Shown: positions 8,457 through 15,704 of the stretch, piece by piece | How the letters are laid out: every line of letters begins with the position of its first letter | Position numbering within the stretch: the stretch's first letter is position 1 | NCBI RefSeq assembly: GCF_001570565.1 | Contig: NZ_BBXE01000038.1 | Location: 1 to 64,000, forward strand | Direction: 5' to 3' | Source of the DNA: Herbidospora yilanensis | GTDB taxonomy: Bacteria > Actinomycetota > Actinomycetes > Streptosporangiales > Streptosporangiaceae | DNA length: 64,000 nt | The notes under the pieces: model-generated | What the model saw: only the letters and a program-made list of their open reading frames with translations | Database searches by the model: none | What the model was told of the DNA's origin: nothing | Program-made: the position numbers and the translations under genes

Positions 8457-9457
8457 GGCCGCCACCCCACCGCTTCGCCGGGCTCTCCCTTGGCGGCCAC
8501 GTTGCCGGCGAAGGTCTGGAGCCCGAGGTCGACGCCGAGCTGGTAGTCCAGCGGCGTGTTGCCGGTGACCCTGTTCCAGAGGACGTGGTTGGCCACCGCG
8601 TCGTCGCCGCCCCAGCCCTTGGACGAGCCCATCACGAACGCGGCGCCCATCACGGACTCGCCGCTGGGGTGGTTGTCGTGGACGTCGTTGTCGACCACGC
8701 AGACCCGCTCGGTGCCGATCAGCGCGATCCCCACCCCCGAGATCGGCGGGCCCGCCGCGCCCAGCGCGCCGGGATCGTCGCCGCCGGAGGCCAGGTCGTT
8801 GCCGTGGACGTCGTTGCCGGCGACCAGGCAGTCCCGCACGCCGCCGTCCGGCTCCCCCTCGTAGGTCTGGTTGAGCAGCATCAGCCCGATCGCGTTGCCG
8901 TGGCTGACGTTGCGCAGCACCCGCACCCCGCTGGAGTTGTCGACGAACACGCCGAACGCGTTGGCGAAGGTCTCGTTGCCCTCGATGAGCGCCTCGCCCC
9001 GGCCGCAGAAACTGACCGCGACGCCGCCGTACTGGCTGCCGGAGGCCCGGCACCGGAGCACTTCGCAACCGGTGCCCTCCCGCACGTAGACACCCCAGAC
9101 GGCGTTGTCCACGGCCGTCACGTCCCGGACGGCGAGGCCGGTGACGGAGTGCGCGTAGACACCGGCGCCGGAGAAGCCGCGCACCGTGAGCCCGGCGACG
9201 GTGACGTCGCGGACGCCGTGCGCGACGACGCCGGAGACCACGTCCTCGCCCGCGTCGTGCAGGCCCGGGACGTCGGGGCGGAGCCCTGGTCCGGGGAGCA
9301 GCACGGCCCCTTCCCCGCACAGGGTCACCCCGTCGTGCCTGATCCAGACGTTCCCCGGGTACTCCCCCGCGGCAAGCAGGATCGTCGCGCCGGGGCCCGC
9401 CTCGTCCAGGGCGGCCTGGATCGACCCGCCGGGCCGGACGGTTCTGGTCGTGGACAT
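8453..9457 (-). CDS. right-handed parallel beta-helix protein (NosD-like fold)
   Basis: 334 residues built of short repeats with regularly spaced G/N turns (for example VLRNVSHGNAIGLML and VVDNDVHDNHPSG), typical of pectate-lyase/NosD beta-helices. It begins with the usual GGSIQAALDEAGPGATILLAAGEYPG entry strand. There is no signal peptide, so it probably acts in the cytoplasm. Its TGATG junction with the upstream AcpS-like gene and ATGA junction with the exporter ATPase place it firmly in the operon. The family includes lyases, epimerases and isomerases; no catalytic set can be named here. Confidence 0.85.
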   Translation of the reverse strand: MSTTRTVRPGGSIQAALDEAGPGATILLAAGEYPGNVWIRHDGVTLCGEGAVLLPGPGLRPDVPGLHDAGEDVVSGVVAHGVRDVTVAGLTVRGFSGAGVYAHSVTGLAVRDVTAVDNAVWGVYVREGTGCEVLRCRASGSQYGGVAVSFCGRGEALIEGNETFANAFGVFVDNSSGVRVLRNVSHGNAIGLMLLNQTYEGEPDGGVRDCLVAGNDVHGNDLASGGDDPGALGAAGPPISGVGIALIGTERVCVVDNDVHDNHPSGESVMGAAFVMGSSKGWGGDDAVANHVLWNRVTGNTPLDYQLGVDLGLQTFAGNVAAKGEPGEAVGWRP

Positions 9458-9930
9458 CAGGCGTCCTTCCTGTCGACGTAGACGACGGCGAGGGAGACGA
9501 GCAGCCCCGCGCCGCTCCCCCAGCGGGCCGCGCCCGCCACCTGGCCCTGCCCGGCGGCCAGGCGGAGACGGGCGGCCTCCCGGCAGGCGCCGCGCAGGAT
9601 GTACGCCGCGCCGGCGGCCAGGGCCAGGCCGGTGGCGGCGGTGAGCTCGGCGGCCGCCTCGTCGAGCAGCTCGCCGGCCCAGAGCGGCGGCGGCTCCGGC
9701 GCGGCCTCGAAGTCGTGCCAGCTGAAGCCGGGCGGGCGGCCCCCGACGGCCTTGATGAAGCTCTCCTTGACCGGGAACGTCGCCGTGCCCGGGCCGCGGT
9801 CATGTTCGGCGAGGGTGGTGAGGTGGCGGGCGAAGGTCACGCCGCCGCGCGCGACGGCACGGGTCAGCCGGTCGGCCGAGACGATGTCCACCCCGATCAG
9901 GACGGCGGGCGTGGTCATGCGGGTGGTCAT
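9457..9930 (-). CDS. AcpS-type 4'-phosphopantetheinyl transferase
   Basis: 157 residues. The AcpS motif GVDIVSADRL (residues 13-22, metal-binding D15) and the second motif FPVKESFIKAVGG (K55, E56) are present, followed by a GFSWHDFE strand, as in discrete holo-ACP synthases. Predicted to transfer phosphopantetheine from CoA to the carrier proteins of the cluster. Start ATG at 9930 overlaps the alpha/beta-hydrolase stop; an in-frame ATG at 9918 is an alternative. The protein is slightly longer than AcpS and has a hydrophobic C-terminal tail. Confidence 0.75.
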   Translation of the reverse strand: MTTRMTTPAVLIGVDIVSADRLTRAVARGGVTFARHLTTLAEHDRGPGTATFPVKESFIKAVGGRPPGFSWHDFEAAPEPPPLWAGELLDEAAAELTAATGLALAAGAAYILRGACREAARLRLAAGQGQVAGAARWGSGAGLLVSLAVVYVDRKDA

Positions 9931-10712
9931 GCCGGCACCCGGCCGTGACGGTCCAGGAACGACTCCAGGATCGCGGTGTACTCGGCGGCCCGTTCGATCA
10001 TCGGGATGTGGCCGCTGTCGGCCACGACGACGACCTCGGCGGCGGGGTAGCCGGCGAGCAGCTCCAGCCAGGGGTCGACGGGGGTCATCCGGTCGTGCCG
10101 CCCCCACACGTACGCGGACGGGCAGCGCACCTTGTCCAGCGCGGGCCTGACCTGGTAGCGGCGGGTTGCCTTGATGCTGCGGGCCATGCTGACCATCGCC
10201 TCTGGCTCCAGCAGCATGGTGCCGACGCCGTCCATCTGCTCCTGGGTGAAGAACCGTTCCTCGCCGTGGAAGAGCGCGGCCATCATCCGGTCGCCGAACT
10301 CCGCGCCGACCGGCCGCACGCTGGCCCGCCGGTCGAAGCTGAGGCCGACGTCGGGGTCGGGGGTGAGGCCGGGGGCGCCGCTGACCACGATGCCGCGCAC
10401 CCGGTCGGGGTGACGCCCGGCGAGGTCGATCGCGACGAGCCCGCCGAGCGAGTTGGCGCACACGATCACGTCCTGCGCGCCGGCCTCGTCGCAGGCCCGC
10501 AGGAGCGCGTCGCCGAGCCGTTCGATCGACCCGGCCACCCGCCGGTCGAGGGCGCAGATGGCCTCGTGGGTGCGGAGCACCGGCACTCCCGCCGCCGCCA
10601 GGCACCGGTAGGGGTGCTCCCAGATCCAGCCGCCGGCGAACAGCGCGGACATGAACACCACGGCCGGCCGGTCGCCGTCCCCCGGCGCGTGCTCGAAGGT
10701 GAAGTCGGTCAT
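9927..10712 (-). CDS. alpha/beta hydrolase
   Basis: 261 residues of alpha/beta-hydrolase fold: nucleophile elbow CANSLGG (S88), a late Asp in WGRHDRMTPVDPW and the catalytic His in ADSGHIPMIERA. The elbow begins with Ala instead of the first Gly (GxSxG), as in several MhpC/haloperoxidase-like hydrolases. It could act as a thioesterase, ester hydrolase or cyclase releasing the polyketide; no dedicated thioesterase is otherwise visible in the operon. The stop overlaps the start of the AcpS-like gene. Confidence 0.85.
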   Translation of the reverse strand: MTDFTFEHAPGDGDRPAVVFMSALFAGGWIWEHPYRCLAAAGVPVLRTHEAICALDRRVAGSIERLGDALLRACDEAGAQDVIVCANSLGGLVAIDLAGRHPDRVRGIVVSGAPGLTPDPDVGLSFDRRASVRPVGAEFGDRMMAALFHGEERFFTQEQMDGVGTMLLEPEAMVSMARSIKATRRYQVRPALDKVRCPSAYVWGRHDRMTPVDPWLELLAGYPAAEVVVVADSGHIPMIERAAEYTAILESFLDRHGRVPA

Positions 10713-10723
10713 CGTTGCTCCCG

Positions 10724-11563
10724 TCAAAGTAGGGGGACGTCGCCGGGGGTCCACCCGCAGCCGCAGGCCGCGCCGTCGCCGAGCCTGACCACGGTGCCGC
10801 AGTCGGCGCAGCGGGCGTACTCGCGGATGGCCTCGGGGATCAGGACGCCGGCCAGGCCCCGGGTGCAGAGCCCGGCCTTGAAGAACCTGCGCACCGCCCG
10901 CTGGTGCGGGCGGGCGTGCACGGCACGCACGGACTCCGGCCGGTCGAAGGCGGCGAGTGTGTACTTGCGGTCGCCGATGTCGAACGTGGTGACCCCGAGG
11001 AAGCCCTTGGAGGCCCGCAGCCCTTTGACGATCTCCACGCTGAGCAGGTCCACCTCGGCGGCCTCCGCCGGGTCGCGGACCTCCAGCCAGGTCAGGGTGA
11101 ACGCGCCGGGCCGGTCGGTCCGGTTGCTCGCCGCCCGCGCGCTGACCCCGAACTCGCGCACCTCGTCGGCGGCCGGCACGAAGGCGGCCCGGTATCCGAG
11201 CGCCTCGGCGACGGCCAGCCGGTCGAAGGAGCGCCTGACCCGCCCATCGGCGGTGACGAGGTCGGTCCCGGCGATCTTCACGACCCCGCCGACGCCGGGG
11301 ATGCCCAGGTAGGAGGCACGGTGGTCGGCTTCGATGGTCCACCAGACGGTCACGGCGCCGGTGTCTCCCGTCACCTGCTCGACCTGGAGGCGCGGGTTCC
11401 TGAATCGCTCCAGAACGGCCGCCGCGTGCGCGGCCAGCGCGTCGCCGCTCAGCCAGCCGGCGGTGTCGGGGTCCTGGAACCCGGTGACGGCGGCGGCCAC
11501 GGCGGCGGGGTCGGCGTTCCGCCATGCCTCCAGATGCGCTTCGGCGATCTTCCCGGCGTCCAT
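10724..11563 (-). CDS. SnoaL/NTF2-like protein with C-terminal zinc ribbon
   Basis: 279 residues. The first ~125 residues look like an NTF2/SnoaL-type cone (AEAHLEAWRNADPAAVAAAVTGF, then WWTIEADHRASYLG and VKIAGTDLV). The C-terminus carries a zinc-ribbon pattern CADCGTVV...CGCGW. The middle part is not recognisable. SnoaL-like proteins in type II PKS clusters act as cyclases, isomerases or hydroxylase partners, but the zinc ribbon fusion is unusual. ATG at 11563 shares its A with the preceding stop (TGATG); a GTG at 11566 is possible. Confidence 0.65.
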   Translation of the reverse strand: MDAGKIAEAHLEAWRNADPAAVAAAVTGFQDPDTAGWLSGDALAAHAAAVLERFRNPRLQVEQVTGDTGAVTVWWTIEADHRASYLGIPGVGGVVKIAGTDLVTADGRVRRSFDRLAVAEALGYRAAFVPAADEVREFGVSARAASNRTDRPGAFTLTWLEVRDPAEAAEVDLLSVEIVKGLRASKGFLGVTTFDIGDRKYTLAAFDRPESVRAVHARPHQRAVRRFFKAGLCTRGLAGVLIPEAIREYARCADCGTVVRLGDGAACGCGWTPGDVPLL

Positions 11564-11988
11564 CACACGTCCCCTTCCGGTACGTCTTCCGGGAGCCCGG
11601 CCGAGGCCACGGCCATCGCCAGGGCCCGGCCGGACGCGTGGCTGAGCGAGAGCCGGACGCTCCGGTCGATCCGGGTGGCGAGGGCGGGGCCGAGCCGGAC
11701 GAAAGGGGGATGGCCGTCGTTGCAGGCGGCGGTGCGGGCGCAGGCCGCGGTGGGCCGGGGCAGGACCTCGACCTGGCCCAGATGCTCGGCCGTCGGCGGG
11801 ACGTCGAGCAGGCGCAGGACGGCGCGCTTGGCGGCCAACCGGCCGGCCCAGTGCTGGAGCGACCGGCCGGCGCCGGAGCGCAGCCGTTCGGCGGGGGTGT
11901 AGACGTCCTCAAGCCGCATGCCGTCCAGCAGGTCCTGCGGCCGGGTGAGCCCGGCGAAGGCGACCATGGCGCTGCCCCACCGGCTCAT
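11563..11988 (-). CDS. AcpS-like protein, probably degenerate
   Basis: 141 residues. It aligns with the C-terminal two thirds of AcpS: WAGRLAAKRAV corresponds to the helix carrying the catalytic K-E-A, and LSLSHASGRALAMAVA to the S-x-S-H-D strand. The metal-binding glutamate is replaced (K54-R55-A56), and the N-terminal GxDxxxxxR motif is missing. It is probably not an active phosphopantetheinyl transferase on its own. It could be a partner of the intact AcpS at 9457, a holo-ACP-binding protein, or decaying. Coupled by overlaps at both ends. Confidence 0.6.
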   Translation of the reverse strand: MSRWGSAMVAFAGLTRPQDLLDGMRLEDVYTPAERLRSGAGRSLQHWAGRLAAKRAVLRLLDVPPTAEHLGQVEVLPRPTAACARTAACNDGHPPFVRLGPALATRIDRSVRLSLSHASGRALAMAVASAGLPEDVPEGDV

Positions 11989-12890
11989 GCCGCGAGCTCC
12001 CTGGCCAGCCGGCGCAGCGTGCCGGGGTCGGCCATGCTCAGGCAGCGCGCGCCGGCCCGCCGGGACAACCCGGCCAGCACCTTGCTGTCGCCCACCTCGA
12101 CGGCGAGCCCGAGCGCGTCCACCACCGTGACCGTGTCCGTCCAGCGGACCCGGCCGGTGAGCTGGGCGATCAGCGAGTCCCTGAGCACGTCGAGGTCCTC
12201 GGTGGGCCTGCCGGTGACGTTGGGCACGACCGGCACCCTGGGCGCCGTCATCGGCGCGGCCCGGACGGCCTCGGCCCACCCCGGCACGGCCGCGGCCATC
12301 AGCGGCGAGTGGAACGCGTTGCCCACCGAGAGCTGCACGATCTTGCCGGCGTCGGTGGCCAGGCCGGTCAGCCGGTCCAGCGCCGCCGTCGAACCGGAGA
12401 CGACCACGTGTCCCGGCGCGTTCTCCAGCCCGACCACGAGCGGCTCGGCCGGGGTCGCGGCCAGCGCGGCCAGCTCCTCGACCCGCTCGACCGGCAGGCC
12501 CATCACCGCGCGCATCCCGCCCGTCACGCCGACCCGCGACATCAGCCGCGACCTGGTCTCCACCAGGCGGACCGTGTCGGCCAGCCCGAGCACCCCGGCC
12601 GCGTGCAGCGCGGTCAGCTCGCCGACGCTGTGACCGGCCACCACGCCCGGCTCATAACCCTCTTCCCGCAGTACGGCCAGCGCCGCCAGGTTGCACGCGG
12701 TCACCGCGATCTGCGCGTGCTCGGTGGCCACCAGCCGATCCAGCGGGCCGCGCACGCACAACGCCGAGATCGGCCACGTCAGCAGTTCGTCCACCTCGTC
12801 GAGCACGGCGCGGGCGACCGGCCGGCGGCGCAACCAGGCGCCCATGCCGACCCGGACGGTGCCCTGACCGGGGAACAGGTAGCCGAGCAT
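11985..12890 (-). CDS. malonyl-CoA:ACP transacylase
   Basis: 301 residues, normal FabD length. It has the oxyanion motif FPGQGT near the N-terminus, nucleophile S88 in GHSVGE and the second catalytic His in VGNAFHSPLM. It loads extender units (malonyl by default) onto the cluster ACP. Many type II PKSs borrow the fatty-acid FabD, so a dedicated copy suggests an autonomous system. The start forms TGATG with the upstream epoxide-hydrolase stop. Confidence 0.93.
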   Translation of the reverse strand: MLGYLFPGQGTVRVGMGAWLRRRPVARAVLDEVDELLTWPISALCVRGPLDRLVATEHAQIAVTACNLAALAVLREEGYEPGVVAGHSVGELTALHAAGVLGLADTVRLVETRSRLMSRVGVTGGMRAVMGLPVERVEELAALAATPAEPLVVGLENAPGHVVVSGSTAALDRLTGLATDAGKIVQLSVGNAFHSPLMAAAVPGWAEAVRAAPMTAPRVPVVPNVTGRPTEDLDVLRDSLIAQLTGRVRWTDTVTVVDALGLAVEVGDSKVLAGLSRRAGARCLSMADPGTLRRLARELAA

Positions 12891-13759
12891 CAGAGCCGCC
12901 TGCGCGGGCGTCGTTCGGCCTGGGCCGAGTCCTCCGTGCCGAGGAAGCCCAGCAGCAGCTTGCTGACCACGTCGGGGGCGTCGAGCGGAATCCAGTGGCC
13001 GGCCTCCTCGACCCGCTCGTACCGCCAGGGGCCCTTCACGAACTTGGCCGAGCCGAGCATGCCCTCCTCGCGCAGCGCCTGATCGCCCGCCCCCCAGATG
13101 CCCAGGGTCGGGGCCAGGACCGGCGGGAACGGCCGGGCGGGCCGCAGCTCCGCCTCGGGCGAGCGGTTCGCGCGGTACCAGTTCAGGCCGGCGGTCAGCG
13201 CGCCGGGCCTGGCCATGTCGCGCAGGTAGCGGTCGTGGTCGCCGTCCCTGCCCATGATCTCCTTGAACAGGCGCCAGCCGTTGCGGCGCAGCAGTTCCTC
13301 GCTGACCCCGGGGAACTGGTAGAGCAGCATGTACCAGGAGGCCGCGCGCTGCTCGATCGACGGCCTCGCGAACACCCCGGGGTGGCCGACGGACAACACG
13401 GCCAGGTGGTCGATCCTGCGGGGCATCAGGAACGCGTACATCCAGGCGATGGCCGCGCCCCAGTCGTGGCCGACCACGTGCGGGCGGCGGATGCCGAGCT
13501 TGGTGGTGAGCGCGACGACGTCGTTGACGATCGTCTGCATGCCGTACGCCTCGACCTCCTGCGGCTTGGAGGAGTCGCCGAAGCCGCGCAGGTCGGGCGC
13601 GATCACCCGGAATCCGCCCTCGGCGAGCGCCGGGATCTGGTGCCGCCACAGGTAGGAGGAGTCGGGGTAGCCGTGCAGCAGGATGACGGGGTCGCCTTCG
13701 CCCTCGTCCACGTAGGCGATGTCGACGTCGTTGACGCGCACCGTCTTCTTCTCAGTCAT
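12890..13759 (-). CDS. epoxide-hydrolase-like alpha/beta hydrolase
   Basis: 289 residues with the epoxide hydrolase/haloalkane dehalogenase layout: HGYPDSSYLW oxyanion loop, nucleophile D99 in VGHDWGAAIAW, a cap domain rich in Tyr/Trp and the final His in EEAGHWIPLDAP. It could hydrolyse an epoxide made by one of the two flavoenzymes, or act as a decyclising or retro-type hydrolase. The C-terminus is strongly basic (RRPRRRL). Coupled to the FAD oxidoreductase by ATGA. Confidence 0.88.
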   Translation of the reverse strand: MTEKKTVRVNDVDIAYVDEGEGDPVILLHGYPDSSYLWRHQIPALAEGGFRVIAPDLRGFGDSSKPQEVEAYGMQTIVNDVVALTTKLGIRRPHVVGHDWGAAIAWMYAFLMPRRIDHLAVLSVGHPGVFARPSIEQRAASWYMLLYQFPGVSEELLRRNGWRLFKEIMGRDGDHDRYLRDMARPGALTAGLNWYRANRSPEAELRPARPFPPVLAPTLGIWGAGDQALREEGMLGSAKFVKGPWRYERVEEAGHWIPLDAPDVVSKLLLGFLGTEDSAQAERRPRRRL

Positions 13760-14985
13760 GCCGTCTCCCTGAACAACCGTTCCGCGAAGAACTCGCTGAA
13801 GCCGAATTCGGGCACATCTTCGGGGGCCACCATGTTCAGCAGGCCCGTGACCTGGGCGGCGAAGTTCTTCGCCATCAACCGGCGGGCCCGGCGGCGGCGT
13901 TCCACCGCCTCCTCGCCGAACTCCACGTGCAGCCGGCTGACGATGTCGGCGCCGAACGCGAGCCGGTCGAGCCGGAACTCGCGCTCCCGCACGTACGGCT
14001 CGAACGCCGCCGGCGACCAGTCGTCGGAACCGAGCAGGATGTCGCAGACGGTCCGGGAGTCGCGCATCGCGCAGGAGAGCCCGGTGCCGAGCACGGTGTC
14101 GGCGTTGCCGGCCTCGTCGCCGATCAGCACCACGCCCTCGGCCAGCGGCGGCCCCTCCGGCACGCTCGACACCGACGGCCACACCGACAGCGGCCCGGCC
14201 GGAACGGCCTCGGTGACGGCCTTGCCGCGGTCGGGCAGGCAGTCGAGCTCGAACGCGGCCAGGAATCGTTCGACGCCGCCCTCGCCCCGGTAGCGCAGCT
14301 TGTTCTCGGCGGGGAAGTTCAGGTAGAGGCGGGCGCGGCCGTACCCCTGCGGGAAGACCATGAACATGACGTCGCCCTCGGTGCCCATGGCCTGCACGTC
14401 GGCCGGCCAGGCGTCCAGGCCCTCGACCATCATGCCGCCGCCCCAGTGGTGCATGGAGTTGCGCATGGTGACGCCGATCTGCCGTCCGACGGTGCAGCCC
14501 CGGCCGGTCGCGCCGAGCACCATCCTCGGGCGGATCTCGTGCTCGCCTTCGGCGGTCCGGTAGGTGACGACGGGTTCCCGTCCGGCGGTGACGTGGATGC
14601 GGGAGGCGTCCATCACCAGGCGGGCGCCCGAACCGACGGCCTGGGCGGCCATCAGCTCGCACACCGCGTGGTGCGGGAACGACATCGGGCCGCCGATGCC
14701 GGGGATGAACCCGGTCATGTCCACGGCTTCCACTTCGTCGTCGTCGACCGCCTCGTCCCAGGTCATCCACTCGCGGATCTCCCAGGCTCCGCCCGCTCCG
14801 AAGCAGTCGTAGACGCCGAGCCGCTGCGCCTCGCGGATGCCCCAGGGGGCCAGCCACTCACCGCGGACCAGATCGTGGTAGGCCCGCTGCTTCTCCAGGA
14901 GCACGACCTTGAGCCCACCGGCGGACAGTTTGCAGGCCGCCGACGCGCCCGCGATGCCACCTCCGACGATCACGACATCGGTCAT
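13756..14985 (-). CDS. FAD-dependent oxidoreductase (PHBH-fold)
   Basis: 409 residues. The FAD Rossmann motif VVIVGGGIAGASAACKL is at the N-terminus and the second FAD contact GVVLIGDEAGNADTVLGTGLS around residue 285, as in geranylgeranyl-reductase and halogenase-like flavoproteins. No WxWxIP halogenase motif is seen. It may epoxidise, hydroxylate, dehydrogenate or reduce the polyketide chain. Its position between the nitroreductase and the epoxide hydrolase suggests the three act in sequence. The start overlaps the nitroreductase stop. Confidence 0.85.
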   Translation of the reverse strand: MTDVVIVGGGIAGASAACKLSAGGLKVVLLEKQRAYHDLVRGEWLAPWGIREAQRLGVYDCFGAGGAWEIREWMTWDEAVDDDEVEAVDMTGFIPGIGGPMSFPHHAVCELMAAQAVGSGARLVMDASRIHVTAGREPVVTYRTAEGEHEIRPRMVLGATGRGCTVGRQIGVTMRNSMHHWGGGMMVEGLDAWPADVQAMGTEGDVMFMVFPQGYGRARLYLNFPAENKLRYRGEGGVERFLAAFELDCLPDRGKAVTEAVPAGPLSVWPSVSSVPEGPPLAEGVVLIGDEAGNADTVLGTGLSCAMRDSRTVCDILLGSDDWSPAAFEPYVREREFRLDRLAFGADIVSRLHVEFGEEAVERRRRARRLMAKNFAAQVTGLLNMVAPEDVPEFGFSEFFAERLFRETA

Positions 14986-15704
14986 GCCTCCCACCTCTCC
15001 CAGTACGTGCGTTCCTTCGCGCCGATCCGGTCCGCCGGGCGGAACTCGGTGCCCACCGTGTAGGCGACCGGGATCATGCAGACCTGCGTCACCCCGGACG
15101 GGATGCCCAGCAGCTCGCCGACCTGCCGCTCGTGCGGGATGTGCATGCAGGTGATCGTGCTGCCGAGGCCACGGCTGCGCAGCGCCAGCTGGAAGGACCA
15201 GATGGCGGGGAAGATCGAGCCGTAGAAGATGCTGGCCCGCATCGGGCCGAGCCGGACGTGATGGCCCGGGTCCTCCGGCGGCTTGGTCGACATGCGCTCC
15301 CGCCAGGCGGCGTCGATCGCCTCGATGTCCGGGGGGCGGCCGAGCACGCACGGGATGACCAGGATCGGCACCCGCGCGATCGTCTCGGCCAGCGCGACCA
15401 CCGACTCGTTGTTGCGGCGTGCCTGCGCCGTGTTCCGCCGCCGCCCCGCGTTGGTCCACACGTCGTTGCGGTGGAACAACCAGGACGCCCGGGTCATCTC
15501 GGCGATCTTCTCTTTGACGGCAGGCTCGCTGATCACCAGCCAGCGCCAGTTCTGGTGGTTGTTGGCGGTGGGCGCCTGGACGGCGATCTCCAGGGTCTCC
15601 TCGACGATCTCCCTGGGCACCGGCCGGTCCAGATCCAGGCGGCGGCGTACGGACCGGGTCGTGGTCAGCAGCCGGTCGGTCTCGCTCACCTCGAAGAGGG
15701 TCAT
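14982..15704 (-). CDS. nitroreductase-family FMN oxidoreductase
   Basis: 240 residues. The N-terminal SVRRRLDLDRPVPREIVEETLEIAVQAPTA region is the classic nitroreductase FMN-binding segment (RSxRxF-like, then APTANNHQNW), and GLGSTITCMHIP near residue 180 is the second FMN contact. Family members reduce nitro groups, quinones or enones, or oxidise azolines. In this cluster it could set the redox level of the polyene/enone or oxidise a thiazoline-like ring if sulfur is incorporated. Coupled to the KS gene by a 4-nt overlap. Confidence 0.88.
   Translation of the reverse strand: MTLFEVSETDRLLTTTRSVRRRLDLDRPVPREIVEETLEIAVQAPTANNHQNWRWLVISEPAVKEKIAEMTRASWLFHRNDVWTNAGRRRNTAQARRNNESVVALAETIARVPILVIPCVLGRPPDIEAIDAAWRERMSTKPPEDPGHHVRLGPMRASIFYGSIFPAIWSFQLALRSRGLGSTITCMHIPHERQVGELLGIPSGVTQVCMIPVAYTVGTEFRPADRIGAKERTYWERWEA

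Noticed and set aside
13756-14985. Flavin-dependent halogenase
   Set aside because: The FAD motif fits, but the WxWxIP signature and the halogenase Lys context are not present.
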